Origin: JAQBQH01 sp035607415
Lineage (GTDB): Bacteria; Myxococcota_A; Polyangia; Palsa-1104
Reading direction: 5' to 3'
Length of the DNA: 64,000 bases
Assembly: GCA_035607415.1 (NCBI GenBank)
Contig: DATNAQ010000027.1
Location: forward strand, 124,001-188,000
Below are positions 48,513 to 57,704 of the stretch, piece after piece (the stretch's first letter is position 1; every line of letters starts with the position of its first letter). A program made the translations under genes and the position numbers. Below the pieces are notes generated by a model. That model was given only the letters and a program-made list of their open reading frames with translations, had not been told where the DNA came from and did no database searches.

Positions 48513-48853
48513 GATGATTCCGCCGTTCTCCTTAACACGCCGTAGCTCTCGCATCCCACGGTGCAGATCACGCGGTTCGTTGCATTCACCGAGAGCGTTA
48601 TCGGCGGATGCGTCAAGAAGTTGCGGGTCGGAAGCCGGGGGTCGGCTGAGGGCAGAAACCCGCAACCGGCCGTGTGCGGTGGGGGAGGCTCCACCCCGGC
48701 GTCCCAAATCGCCGCGCAAACCGGGCCGGGCAATCGGCAAGAAGAGGACCGCGCCCTCGTATAGACACGCGTGATCGCCACGTTTTGGCGGATCGGGACC
48801 AGCGCGCGCAAATCAGGCTCACGTTGGCCTACGCGTTGCTTGAGGGGGACGGC
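48513..48853. other. Intergenic region between the TPR/lipoprotein operon and the second M4 protease gene
   Basis: 341 nt. The plus-strand protease has GAGGGGG 5 nt before its ATG. TATAGA at 48760-48765 is a possible -10. TTGACG on the minus strand (48616-48611) has no well-spaced partner. I see no RNA gene or open frame with a credible start. Confidence 0.5.
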
Positions 48854-50989
48854 ATGAAGAAGCATTGGGGCATTCTGGCAACCTTCACCCTGGCGGCCTG
48901 CAGCGGCCACACCGTTCCCTCGGCGGGACCGGCAAGCGCCGAGCTCCACGAGGCGCCTGCTTTTGCGCCGATCGCCGCGCGCGGCGCAACCGCCATCGCT
49001 GCGGCGCAGGAGTTCGTGCGCACGCAAGCGACGACGCTGGGGCTCAATGGCCACACCGCGTTCGACCTCATCAAGAGCGAGGTCACCGCTGACGGCTTCG
49101 ATCACGTCCGCCTGCAGCAGACGTACGACGGGGTCAAGGTGTGGGGCTCGGACATCGTCGTGCACAACGACGGGTCGAACATCACGGCGGTCAACGGCAA
49201 CCTGCTCGGGTCGCTGGCCAACGTCGATACCACCCCATCGCTCGCCGACACGACGGCAGCGACCATCGCCAAGACCGACTATCTGCGCTCGGCGGCGAAC
49301 GCGTCAGCAGTGAAGTACACGCGGGAGTCGAGCGAGCTCGTCGTGCTGCCTAGCGACGGTAGCGCGCACCTGGCCTGGCACGTGGTCTTCATGACCGACG
49401 GCACGGCGGGGCCGATCGGCATCTGGAACTACTTCATTGATGCGCACGACGGCGCCATCGTCAACCGCTTCAACAATCTGCAGACCGCGGTGCAGCAGGC
49501 GAGCGGCCCGGGCGGGATCACGCGCCTGCCGAAGCAGTGGAACATGGAGCTCGACGTTGACGACGGCGGTGGCACCACGAAGTACACGATGAACACGACG
49601 CGCCTCGAGACCAAGAACCTGAGCGGCAAGACCTCGGGCGGCACCGACTTCACCTCGACCTCGCTCAACTTCACCGACAAAGAGGGCAACGACGCGCACG
49701 GCTACGGCGAAGTCACCCTCAACATGCTGAAGGACTGGCAGGGCTACAACTCGATCGACAACCAGGGTTTCAAGCTCATCTCGCTCGCGCACTACTCGAC
49801 GAACTACGCCAACGCCTTTTGGGACGGCCAGGAGATGAATTACGGCGACGGCGACGGCTCGCAGCTCGGCGAGATGGCCGGCTCGCTCGACGTCGTGGCG
49901 CACGAGATCGATCACGGCTTCACCTCCTTCCACTCGAACCTGGACTACCAGGCACAGTCGGGCGGCATGAACGAGTCGTTCTCGGACATCGCGGGCACCA
50001 CCGCGAAGTTCTACTACGAGGCCAAGACCGCCAGCTTCAACCTCGGCGGCGACATCTTCCTGCAACCGAACACGTACATCCGCTGGATGTGCAAGCCGTC
50101 GACGGACAACACGATGGGCGGTATGTCGATCGACAACGCCTCGCAGTACACCTCGTCGCTCGACGTGCACTACTCGTCGGGCGTCATGAACCGGGCGTTC
50201 TGCCACGCCGCCAAGCGCCTCTCGGGCGTCGATCCGTCGGACGACAGCACCGCCACCGGTGCAACGCCGGACGGTGTCAAGCGCGCGTCCCAGGCGTGGT
50301 ACGAGGCGAACGCGAGCAAGTGGACCTCGTCGGCGACGTTCACGCAAGGCTGCCAGGGTGTCGTCGACGCGGCCACGGCGCTCAAGTTCACAGCGGCGGA
50401 GATCTCGGCGCTCGGTGACTCGTGGAAGGACGTGGGCGTGACCTGCAACTACACGCACGTCGACGACTTCATGCTGACGATCGCGCCGGCGACGGCGACG
50501 ACGATGGCGGGGGTGGATGCGACCTACACGGTGACGCTGGCGGTGCCCGCGGGCAACATGGCGCAGGCGGTGGCGCTGACGGCGACCGGCTTGCCCTCGG
50601 GCGTGACCAGCACGTTCAACCCGGCGTCGGTCACCGGTGCGGGCACGAGCACGCTGACCATCCACACCGCGTACGACACCACGCCGGGCGACATCATGTT
50701 CAAGGTGACGGGCACCGCCGGCATGGCGACGCATGACGCGCCGGCTACGCTGACGGTGACGGCGCCGCCGCCGGACCTGACGCCGCCGCCGGTCGCCGAC
50801 ATGGCGACGGGCACGGGCGGCAACGGCGGCAGCGGCGGCAACGGCAACCACGGCGGCGGCAGCGACAGCGGCTGCTCGATGGGCGGCACCGGCGCCGGCT
50901 CGTCGGCGGGCGCGCTCTTCTTCGTCGTCGCGGCCCTGCTGCTGGCGGTCCGCCGCCGCACGCGCGCCCTCGCCCTGTCGCGCAAGTAA
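48854..50989 (+). CDS. M4 (thermolysin-family) metalloprotease with MYXO-CTERM-like tail
   Basis: 711 residues from ATG 48854 (GAGGGGG upstream). Lipoprotein-like signal (LAACSGH), FTP/PepSY propeptide, and an M4 domain with HEIDH at 350-354 and GGMNESFSD carrying the third zinc ligand. From about 535 a beta-sandwich (Ig-like, PATATTMAGVDATYTVTL) replaces the Cys-rich modules of the paralogue at 40746-42905. The C-terminus is a Gly-rich linker, Ser-Gly-Cys-Ser-Met, a hydrophobic helix (ALFFVVAALLLAV) and Arg-Arg-Arg, a MYXO-CTERM signal. The two proteases share their catalytic half closely but use different anchors. Confidence 0.94.
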   Translation: MKKHWGILATFTLAACSGHTVPSAGPASAELHEAPAFAPIAARGATAIAAAQEFVRTQATTLGLNGHTAFDLIKSEVTADGFDHVRLQQTYDGVKVWGSDIVVHNDGSNITAVNGNLLGSLANVDTTPSLADTTAATIAKTDYLRSAANASAVKYTRESSELVVLPSDGSAHLAWHVVFMTDGTAGPIGIWNYFIDAHDGAIVNRFNNLQTAVQQASGPGGITRLPKQWNMELDVDDGGGTTKYTMNTTRLETKNLSGKTSGGTDFTSTSLNFTDKEGNDAHGYGEVTLNMLKDWQGYNSIDNQGFKLISLAHYSTNYANAFWDGQEMNYGDGDGSQLGEMAGSLDVVAHEIDHGFTSFHSNLDYQAQSGGMNESFSDIAGTTAKFYYEAKTASFNLGGDIFLQPNTYIRWMCKPSTDNTMGGMSIDNASQYTSSLDVHYSSGVMNRAFCHAAKRLSGVDPSDDSTATGATPDGVKRASQAWYEANASKWTSSATFTQGCQGVVDAATALKFTAAEISALGDSWKDVGVTCNYTHVDDFMLTIAPATATTMAGVDATYTVTLAVPAGNMAQAVALTATGLPSGVTSTFNPASVTGAGTSTLTIHTAYDTTPGDIMFKVTGTAGMATHDAPATLTVTAPPPDLTPPPVADMATGTGGNGGSGGNGNHGGGSDSGCSMGGTGAGSSAGALFFVVAALLLAVRRRTRALALSRK

Positions 50990-51036
50990 CGCCCCCACCT
51001 TCGTCCGCCGCGCGGCGCGACCGGCCGCGAACCGTG

Positions 51037-51042
51037 TACGCT
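51037..51042 (+). promoter_or_regulatory. Candidate -10 element for the methyltransferase gene
   Basis: TACGCT lies 7 nt before the ATG at 51050. No Shine-Dalgarno sequence and no clear -35. Confidence 0.3.
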
Positions 51043-51049
51043 CGTTCTG

Positions 51050-51784
51050 ATGAGCAGCGACGGTCCCGACTTCTACGACGATGCCGCCGTGTTCGCGACG
51101 TACATGGCACACCGCGAGCGGCCATCGAACCCGAACGACACGATCGAAGCACCCATCGTGGACGAATTGCTCGGCGATGTTCGCGGCGCGCGCGTGCTCG
51201 ATCTCGGCTGTGGCGCCGCCGCCTTCGGCCGCCAGCTGATGGAGCGCGGCGCCGCCGCGTACACCGGCGTCGAGGCGTCCGCGAAGATGGCAGCGGCCGC
51301 GCGCGACGCGCTCGCCGGGACGGGCGCCGTCGTCGAGAAGCGGATCGAAGACTTTGCCTATCCCGCCGCGGCCTTCGACATCGTGGTGTCGCGGCTCGCC
51401 TTGCATTACGTCCGTGACGTCGGTCCGATCTTTTCTGCGGTCTCACGCAGCCTGCTCGCCGGCGGTCGCTTCGTCTTCTCGGTCGAGCACCCGGTCATCA
51501 CGTCGTGTAGTCGGGGTTGGATCGCCGGGACGCAGCGGCAGGACTGGATCGTCGACGACTACTTTCGCACGGGTGCGCGCGAGGTCGACTGGCTCGGCGG
51601 ACGAGTCACGAAGCTCCATCGAACGATCGAGGAGTACTACGCGAGCATCAAGGCGGCTGGATTCGTGGTCGACGACCTGCGGGAGGGGCGGCCGGTGCGA
51701 GCGGCCTTTGCCGACGAGGACACCTTCCGCCGCAGGTGTCGGATCCCACTGTTCCTCGTCATGTTGGCCCGGAAGCCGACCTGA
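51050..51784 (+). CDS. Class I SAM-dependent methyltransferase
   Basis: 244 residues from ATG 51050. Motif I is VLDLGCGAAAFGRQL near residue 49, followed by TGVEASAKMAAAA, the FDIVVSRLALHYV motif and LLAGGRFVFSVEHPV. This matches the UbiE/Methyltransf_11 group that methylates small molecules. The substrate is unknown. The 3' end overlaps the convergent DoxX gene by 26 nt. Confidence 0.9.
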   Translation: MSSDGPDFYDDAAVFATYMAHRERPSNPNDTIEAPIVDELLGDVRGARVLDLGCGAAAFGRQLMERGAAAYTGVEASAKMAAAARDALAGTGAVVEKRIEDFAYPAAAFDIVVSRLALHYVRDVGPIFSAVSRSLLAGGRFVFSVEHPVITSCSRGWIAGTQRQDWIVDDYFRTGAREVDWLGGRVTKLHRTIEEYYASIKAAGFVVDDLREGRPVRAAFADEDTFRRRCRIPLFLVMLARKPT

Positions 51785-52196
51785 GTCGGCGACGTAGCCA
51801 TGCGTCGATCGACCAAGGCCCGGCACCGTGATGGGCGACCAGGAGCAGGCCACCGACGATGCCTAGATTCTTCAGCAGCTGCGTCGGCGCGAATGGGCTC
51901 GTCCCGAGGCGATGGAAGACGAGACTCACGGGCACGAGGTACGCGGCCATCACGAGCGCGGCAGGGCGCGCATACCAGCCGAGAACGACACTGATCGTGC
52001 CGACGGCTTCGACGACGAGCGCAGCGCCGAGAAACAGCGGGATGAGTGGCATGCCGTGGGAACGCATGTATTCGGCGTTGCCCGGCCAATCGAACGCCTT
52101 GGCGACGGCAGCGGGAATGAAGACGAGGCAGAGAAGGATGCGAGCCAAGAGCGGCGCGGCGCCGTCGGCCAGTGTCTTGAATGTGCTGCGCTCCAT
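51759..52196 (-). CDS. DoxX-family membrane protein
   Basis: 145 residues from ATG 52196. Four hydrophobic helices with the DoxX features LARILLCLVFIPAAVAKAFDWPGN, LFLGAALVVEAVGTISVVLGW and LKNLGIVGGLLLVAHHG. DoxX proteins are small integral membrane proteins linked to respiratory or thiol-redox functions in some bacteria. There is no catalytic motif to narrow this down. It follows the REC-GAF regulator by 83 nt on the same strand. Confidence 0.87.
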   Translation of the reverse strand: MERSTFKTLADGAAPLLARILLCLVFIPAAVAKAFDWPGNAEYMRSHGMPLIPLFLGAALVVEAVGTISVVLGWYARPAALVMAAYLVPVSLVFHRLGTSPFAPTQLLKNLGIVGGLLLVAHHGAGPWSIDAWLRRRLRSASGPT

Positions 52197-52279
52197 ACGG
52201 GACGAACACCGACCGGCTGCGAAAAGTTCGTCCCGTTGCCGCCTCGCGCCGGCGCGTCGATGACGCCGTGCCGCACCTG

Positions 52280-53644
52280 TCAGACGGTGGCGGGCGCGAA
52301 CGGGGATTCGCTGGGGGACAGGTCGTGCGAGTCGGCGGCGAGGGCGACGAGGCGGGCGCAGAGGTCGGTGCCTGCGCGCTCGGCGATGGCGTGGGCGCCG
52401 GGGGCAAGGCGGCACCAGGCGGTGCCGATCGAGCGGACGGTCGCGGCGCGGCGGCAGGCGACGAGCGCGGAGGCGAGGTTGCCGCGCGCTTCGACGTCGC
52501 GGCCGGCCTGGATCAGCGCCAGCTCGTCGCCGGCGCGGCGCAGCGCGACCAGGCCGGCGCCGCCGCCGCCGGCGTACGCGGCGCGCGTGACCAGCTCGAG
52601 GTCGGCGGCGTCGGCGAGGCGCACCACCGAGACGCCGACGGTGCCGCCGGTGCGAGCCGCCCGCTCGAGGCCGACCTGCACGAAGAGCGGCAGCATCTCG
52701 GCAGCGAACAGGCCGGCGTCGTCGACGATGAAGTCGTCGCTGGCGATGCCGGCGGCGACCTCCTCGAGCGCGTGGGCCACGTGGCGGCCGAGCGACTCGA
52801 GAAGATGCATGTCCTCGCTGTGCAAGACGTGCGACTCGACGTCGCAGAAGCAGAGCGTGCCGAGCACCGCGCCCGACCAGGTGGTGAGCGGCACCCCAGC
52901 GTAGAAACGGAAGCCGGCGGCGATCTGCGGATGCTGCGAGAAGTGCGGCAGCACGTGGTGCAACGGATCGTTGAGGAGCAGCGTCGAGCCGGCGTCAATG
53001 ACGTCGTCGCACCATTGCAGGTGGCGCGCGGACTCGGCGCCCTCGAACCTGGTGCCGCACGCAGCCTCGATGCGCATGACGTCGCCGCGCAGGAGCTGTA
53101 GATAGGTGACGCCCCAGCCGTAGTAGCGGCGCAGCCACGCGGCGAGCGCGCGCAGCCGCGGACGGACGGCGTCGATGCGCGCGGGCGGAAGCTCGGCGAT
53201 CAGATCGTTGCGCATCCGGTCGGCGCGGACGCGCGCGGCGATCGCGTCCTCGCGGTTGTGGCGGGCGACGCTCGGCGGGACCGGCTGGGTGCCGGCGGCG
53301 GCGCGCAGCGCGCCGAGCAGCACGTCGACCTCGACGGGCTTGCGCAGAAAGGCGACGGCGCCGGCGCGCAGCGCCTCCTCGCGGAACGGCTCGAAGCCGG
53401 AGGTGGCGATGACCGCGGGCAGCGGCTGCGAACATTCGATCGGTAGACGCCGCAAGAACTGCAGGCCGTCGACGTCGGGCATCATCATGTCGAGGAGCAC
53501 GACGTCGGGCCGGCGCTCGGCGACCGCCCGCAGGCCGGCGGCGCCGTCGCTCGCTTTGATGACGTCGTAGCCTTCGCCCTCGAGCAGGAGCTCGCAGGTC
53601 TCTTGCATGTCCTCGCTGTCGTCGACGATCAGCACCCGGGTCAT
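52280..53644 (-). CDS. Response regulator REC-GAF with degenerate GGDEF output
   Basis: 454 residues from ATG 53644. The receiver domain has LIVDDSEDMQE, phospho-acceptor in VVLLDMMMPDVDG and FLRKPVE. A GAF domain (about 150-315) includes FRFYAGVPLTTWSGAVLGTLC. The C-terminal 125 residues align with the GGDEF fold, but the signature is reduced to RRAGDELALI (AGDEL), followed by the TVRSIGTA segment. Acidic catalytic residues are partly missing and diguanylate cyclase activity is doubtful; it may bind GTP or c-di-GMP instead. It stands 101 nt after the last gene of the polysaccharide cluster on the same strand. Confidence 0.85.
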   Translation of the reverse strand: MTRVLIVDDSEDMQETCELLLEGEGYDVIKASDGAAGLRAVAERRPDVVLLDMMMPDVDGLQFLRRLPIECSQPLPAVIATSGFEPFREEALRAGAVAFLRKPVEVDVLLGALRAAAGTQPVPPSVARHNREDAIAARVRADRMRNDLIAELPPARIDAVRPRLRALAAWLRRYYGWGVTYLQLLRGDVMRIEAACGTRFEGAESARHLQWCDDVIDAGSTLLLNDPLHHVLPHFSQHPQIAAGFRFYAGVPLTTWSGAVLGTLCFCDVESHVLHSEDMHLLESLGRHVAHALEEVAAGIASDDFIVDDAGLFAAEMLPLFVQVGLERAARTGGTVGVSVVRLADAADLELVTRAAYAGGGGAGLVALRRAGDELALIQAGRDVEARGNLASALVACRRAATVRSIGTAWCRLAPGAHAIAERAGTDLCARLVALAADSHDLSPSESPFAPATV

Positions 53645-53745
53645 GGCGCGCCCTGCCTTTCGGGCTGCCAAAGTAGGTCGGCGGCGCGCCGGCGCCCGAT
53701 CTCGATGGCGCGGGCGACCGCCTGCTCGTCGAGGGTCGGCGCGCA

Positions 53746-54327
53746 TCATAGCCGCGCGAGCGTGCGCAGGATGAGCGCCACGTCGCCCACGAAGCTGCGC
53801 CGCGCGATGTAGTCGCGCTGCAGATCGAGCTTGAGCGGCAGGAGCACCTCGACGTAGGCGCGCTCGCGATCGGCGAAGCGGCCGAGCAGCTGCTCCTCGT
53901 TCCGCAGGCGGATCGAGGCCGGATCGGTGATGCCCGGGCGCACCGACAGGACGGCGCGATCGTCGGCGGAGTAGCGCGCGACGAAGCGCGGCACCTCGGG
54001 ACGCGGGCCGACGAAGCTCATGTCGCCGAGCCAGACGTTGACCAGCTGCGGCAGCTCGTCGAGCTTGCAGCGCCGGAGGACGCGCCCGAGCGGCGTGACG
54101 CGCGTGTCGCCGCTGGCGGTGACGAGCGGCCCCTGCGTAGCTGCGTCGTGGACCATGGTGCGGAACTTCCAGATGAGGAACACGCGTCCGTACCGGCCGA
54201 CGCGCACCTGCTTGAACAGCGCTGGACCGCGCGAGGTCAGCCGCACCAGCGCGCCGACGGCCACGAGCGGCAGCGCCAGCACGCCGAGCGCCAGCGACGA
54301 GACCAGGACGTCGAAGAGCCGTTTCAT
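53746..54327 (-). CDS. Polyprenyl-phosphate phosphoglycosyl transferase (initiating sugar transferase)
   Basis: 193 residues from ATG 54327. One re-entrant N-terminal helix (DVLVSSLALGVLALPLVAVGAL) and the small catalytic domain with KFRTMVHDA, KLDELPQLVNVWLGDMSFVGPRP identify the PglC/WcaJ core without the long N-terminal half of WbaP. It transfers a sugar-1-phosphate to undecaprenyl phosphate, the first step of repeat-unit assembly. It overlaps the aminotransferase gene by 4 nt. Confidence 0.94.
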   Translation of the reverse strand: MKRLFDVLVSSLALGVLALPLVAVGALVRLTSRGPALFKQVRVGRYGRVFLIWKFRTMVHDAATQGPLVTASGDTRVTPLGRVLRRCKLDELPQLVNVWLGDMSFVGPRPEVPRFVARYSADDRAVLSVRPGITDPASIRLRNEEQLLGRFADRERAYVEVLLPLKLDLQRDYIARRSFVGDVALILRTLARL

Positions 54328-55562
54328 GCGACGCGGGCGCGCGCGCTGCGCGCGATCACGGTGCGGATGGCGTCGGCCACGCGATCCTGCTCGGCGTAGC
54401 TCATCGTCGGATAGAGCGGCAAGGAGACCATGCGCTCCCACTCGGCCGACGCCACCGGGAAGTCGCTCGCGTCGAGGCCGAAGCGCTCCTGGTAGTACGG
54501 ATGCAGGTGGAGCGGCATCCAGTGCACGCTGGTGCCGATCCCGGCGCGCCCGAGCTCCTCGATGAACGAGGCGCGATCGATCCCCAGCCGCTCGAGGCGC
54601 AAGCGGATCACGTAGAGGTGCCACGACGAGCGGCGGTCCTCGCGCTCCGCCGGAAGCTCGAGCTCGTCGACGTCGGCGAGCAGCGCGTCGTAGCGCGCGG
54701 CGAGCAGGCGGCGGCGGCCGGCGAGCCGGCCCGCTTTGCGCAGCTGCACGCGGCCGAGCGCGGCGGCGAGATCGGTCAGGTTGTACTTGAAGCCGGGCGC
54801 GACGATCTTGTAGCTCCAGCTGCCGTGCGCGGTGAAGCGCTGCCAGGCGTCGCGCGTCAGCCCGTGCAGCGACATCATGCGCGCGCGCGCGGCCAGCTCG
54901 TCGTCGTTGGTGACGAGCATGCCGCCTTCGCCGGTGGTGATGGTCTTGTTGGCGTAGAAGGAGAAGCAGGTCTGCTCGGCGGTGGCGCCGACCGGGCGCC
55001 AGGAGCCGTCGAGGCTGCGCGCCGCGGCGGGGAAGGCGTGGGCGGCGTCCTCGATCACGCGCACGTCGTGGACGCGCGCCAGGGTCGAGATCCAATCGAC
55101 GTCGGCCATCTGGCCGCCGTAGTGCACCGGCAAGATGGCGCGCGCCGGCCGCGGATCGACGACGCCGGGGACGCGGCGCCCTTCGCCGAGCGCCTCGAGC
55201 AGGCGCGCGGCGTGGCCGGGATCGATGTTGAAGGTGTCGCGCTCGCAGTCGACGAGCACCGGCGTGGCGCCGACGTAGGCGACCACCTCGGCGGTGGCGG
55301 CGAACGTCAGCGTCGGCACCAGGACCAGATCGCCGGCGCGCACGCCCGCGGCTTCGAGCGCCAGGTGCAGCGCCGCGGTGCAGGAGTTGACGGCGATGGC
55401 GTGCGCCGCACCGACGGCGGTGGCGAACTCCTGCTCGAATGCCTGGCACTCGGGGCCTGACGTCAGCCAGCCCGAGCGCAGGACGGCGGTGACGGCGGCG
55501 ATCTCTTCCTCGCCGATGGCGGGACGGTGGAATGGAACGCGGTCGGCGTCGTCAGTGCTCAC
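54324..55562 (-). CDS. DegT/DnrJ/EryC1-family sugar aminotransferase
   Basis: 412 residues from GTG 55562. Fold-type I PLP features: SGWLTSGPECQAFEQEFA, LVPTLTFAATAEV, VIEDAAHAF, and the Schiff-base Lys in FSFYANKTITTGEGG. The family makes amino sugars such as UDP-4-amino-sugars or QuiN4N/perosamine types for surface glycans. It overlaps both neighbours by 4 nt, so it supplies a precursor for this polysaccharide, probably the sugar loaded by the adjacent PglC-like enzyme (inference). Confidence 0.94.
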   Translation of the reverse strand: MSTDDADRVPFHRPAIGEEEIAAVTAVLRSGWLTSGPECQAFEQEFATAVGAAHAIAVNSCTAALHLALEAAGVRAGDLVLVPTLTFAATAEVVAYVGATPVLVDCERDTFNIDPGHAARLLEALGEGRRVPGVVDPRPARAILPVHYGGQMADVDWISTLARVHDVRVIEDAAHAFPAAARSLDGSWRPVGATAEQTCFSFYANKTITTGEGGMLVTNDDELAARARMMSLHGLTRDAWQRFTAHGSWSYKIVAPGFKYNLTDLAAALGRVQLRKAGRLAGRRRLLAARYDALLADVDELELPAEREDRRSSWHLYVIRLRLERLGIDRASFIEELGRAGIGTSVHWMPLHLHPYYQERFGLDASDFPVASAEWERMVSLPLYPTMSYAEQDRVADAIRTVIARSARARVA

Positions 55563-56620
55563 GCACGTACCTCCACGGGTGGCGGCGGGTTGGTTGCGCC
55601 GAGACGGCGGCGCCAGGCGCCGGTGGCGACGAGGATCCAGCCTTTGGTGACACCGTAGCCGTAGCTGAAGTGATAGCCGGCGGTGACGGCGGCGACGAGC
55701 GGCGCCAGCCACGAGGCGCCGGCGGCGCGCGCCTTGCGCGTCGAGACGGCGAGGTCGGCGGCGACGTAGGGGCCGAGCGCGCAGACGGCGAAGGCGACGA
55801 GGCCGAGGTGGGCGCGCGCCATCCCGGCGACGAGCGCGGCGAACGCGGCCAGCACGCCGCAGAAGAAGATGCCGGGCAGAAAGTGCCGCCAGTGGAACGT
55901 GTACGGGTAGAGCCGATGCGTGAAGGCGTTCCACATGCCGCTCGTGGCGGCGTGGCCGAAGAGCTCGCGCAGCGTCGGGCGCACGAGGTAGCTGACGCGC
56001 GTCTCGGCGGTGAGGCGGATGCGCCCGCCGGCGCGGCGGATGCGGCTGGCGTGCTCGTTGTCCTGGTTGCGCAGGAGGCGCTCGTCGAAGAGGCCGACGC
56101 GCTTGAAGAGCTCCTTGCGCCAGCAGCCGAAGGGCACGGTGTCGACGTCGGCGCTCTCGGTGCGCTCGCGGAAGGGGCTCGCGGTGGCGAACGGGCCCGA
56201 GGTGCCGAGCGCGAGCACGCGCGCCCACGCGCCGTCGGCGCCGGGCGTGGCGTCGGCGGGACAGCCGACCAGATCGGCGCCGTCGCGCTCGAGCGCGCGC
56301 ACCAGCACCTCGACGTAATCGTGCGGATAGACGGTGTGCGCGTCGGCGCGCACGATGATCTCCCCGCGCGCGGCGGCGATGCCGCGGTTGAGCGCGTGCG
56401 GCGTGGTGCGCGCCGGATTGGCCACGATGCGCAGCCGGCGATCCTGCCAGGCGAGGCGCTCGAGGATCTGGCGCGTGCCGTCGCCCGAGTCGCCGTCGAC
56501 GGCGATGATCTCCATATCGCCGGCGGGGAAGCTGCCGGCGAAGAGCGAGTTGAGGGCGCGCTCCACGAAGCGCCGCTCGTTGTAGCAGGGCATGACGACC
56601 GACACGCGCGGCGACGACAT
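55559..56620 (-). CDS. GT2-family glycosyltransferase, membrane-associated
   Basis: 353 residues from ATG 56620. The GT2 nucleotide-binding domain begins SVVMPCYNERRFV, with DGDSGDGT, NRGIAAARGEIIVRADAH (DxD-type acidic metal site) and a later RNQDNEHASRI acceptor segment. About four hydrophobic helices follow in the last 120 residues. This layout resembles ExoA/succinoglycan-type transferases. It adds one sugar to the lipid-linked repeat unit. Confidence 0.92.
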   Translation of the reverse strand: MSSPRVSVVMPCYNERRFVERALNSLFAGSFPAGDMEIIAVDGDSGDGTRQILERLAWQDRRLRIVANPARTTPHALNRGIAAARGEIIVRADAHTVYPHDYVEVLVRALERDGADLVGCPADATPGADGAWARVLALGTSGPFATASPFRERTESADVDTVPFGCWRKELFKRVGLFDERLLRNQDNEHASRIRRAGGRIRLTAETRVSYLVRPTLRELFGHAATSGMWNAFTHRLYPYTFHWRHFLPGIFFCGVLAAFAALVAGMARAHLGLVAFAVCALGPYVAADLAVSTRKARAAGASWLAPLVAAVTAGYHFSYGYGVTKGWILVATGAWRRRLGATNPPPPVEVRA

Positions 56621-56663
56621 GCGGCCGTTGTCGGCACCGCCCGCTCGTGAGCTTGATTGCGAT

Positions 56664-57704
56664 TTAGGCCGTGCTCGAGCGGCCGGCGACGCGCTCGTAA
56701 AACTGCAGGAAGCGGCGGGCCATGGCGTCGATGGAGTGGCGCTCGGCGACGTGCGCCGGGCCTTCGGGGCAGCCGCGGCCGTCGGCGAGGGCGCGGCCGA
56801 GCGCGTCGGCGAGCGCGCGCGCGAGCGCATGGTTGTCCGCGCTCGGGTCGGCGGCGACGACCGCGCAGTTGGTGAGGCCGGCGAGCACCTCGCGCAGATC
56901 GCCCACGTCGACGCCGACGACGGGGATGGCGCAGGCGAGCGCCTCCTTCACGCAGTTGGGCGAGCCCTCGCGATACGACGTGAGCACGAGCGCGTCGGCG
57001 GCGGCATAGCAGGCGCGCATCTCGCCGTGCGGTACGCCGTCGACGACGTCGAGGGTCACGCCGGGCAGGAGCGCCACGGCGGCGCGGGCGAGCTCGACCC
57101 GTTTGACCGGACGCGCCTCGGAGCCGACGATGACCACGCGCTGCCCCTCGAGCGGCAGGTTGCGCAGGCGGCGCGCCTCTCGCCGATCCATCGGGCCGAA
57201 GCGCGACAGCTCGACGCCGCTCGCGATCACCTCGGCGCTGGCGCGGGCCGGCGGCCACAAGAGCGCCTCGCGCATCGCGCGCGTGCGCACCGAGGTGCCG
57301 CGCGCCAGCACCGCCGCCAGGTGCGAGGCGGCGCGGCTCGGCAGCGCCGAGAGGCCGAGGCGCCCGTCGCTGTCGGGCTCGCCGTTGAGGTCACTGCCGG
57401 CGAGCGACAGGGCGCAGGGCACGCGCCGCTGCGCCGCGCACAGAAGGCCGAGCACCGAGCCGTAGAGCGGCGCGACCACGTCGTAGTCGCCGCGTGCGAG
57501 CCGCTCGTTGAGCGCGCGCCACAGCTGCACGAAGCGGCGGCGATCCTTCTGGCAGTCCTCCTGCAACAGATCGACGTCGGCGTCGGCGCGGCGCAGCGCC
57601 TCGAGCCGCGCGATCGCCCACGGCGTCGGATCGCCGTAGAAGTTCCAGTTGGCGACGGCGAGCACGCGCAGCCGCTCGCCGTTGGTGCGCCGCGCGGTCC
57701 TCAC
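56664..57704 (-). CDS. GT4-family glycosyltransferase
   Basis: 346 residues from GTG 57704, overlapping the amidotransferase stop. The C-terminal domain has VIVGSEARPVKRVELA, ADALVLTSYREGSPNCVKEALAC and VVGVDVGDLREVL, i.e. the retaining GT-B EX7E motif. The N-terminal acceptor half lacks a long membrane segment. It is a soluble or peripheral transferase of the same cluster, one of two for the repeat unit. Confidence 0.92.
   Translation of the reverse strand: MRTARRTNGERLRVLAVANWNFYGDPTPWAIARLEALRRADADVDLLQEDCQKDRRRFVQLWRALNERLARGDYDVVAPLYGSVLGLLCAAQRRVPCALSLAGSDLNGEPDSDGRLGLSALPSRAASHLAAVLARGTSVRTRAMREALLWPPARASAEVIASGVELSRFGPMDRREARRLRNLPLEGQRVVIVGSEARPVKRVELARAAVALLPGVTLDVVDGVPHGEMRACYAAADALVLTSYREGSPNCVKEALACAIPVVGVDVGDLREVLAGLTNCAVVAADPSADNHALARALADALGRALADGRGCPEGPAHVAERHSIDAMARRFLQFYERVAGRSSTA

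Noticed and set aside
48630..48760. Possible riboswitch or structured leader before the second protease gene
   Set aside because: I looked for known motif cores and saw only short GC hairpins without a recognisable consensus.
52280..53644. Active diguanylate cyclase
   Set aside because: The GGDEF signature reads AGDEL and upstream metal-binding acidic residues are not evident, so activity is not claimed.
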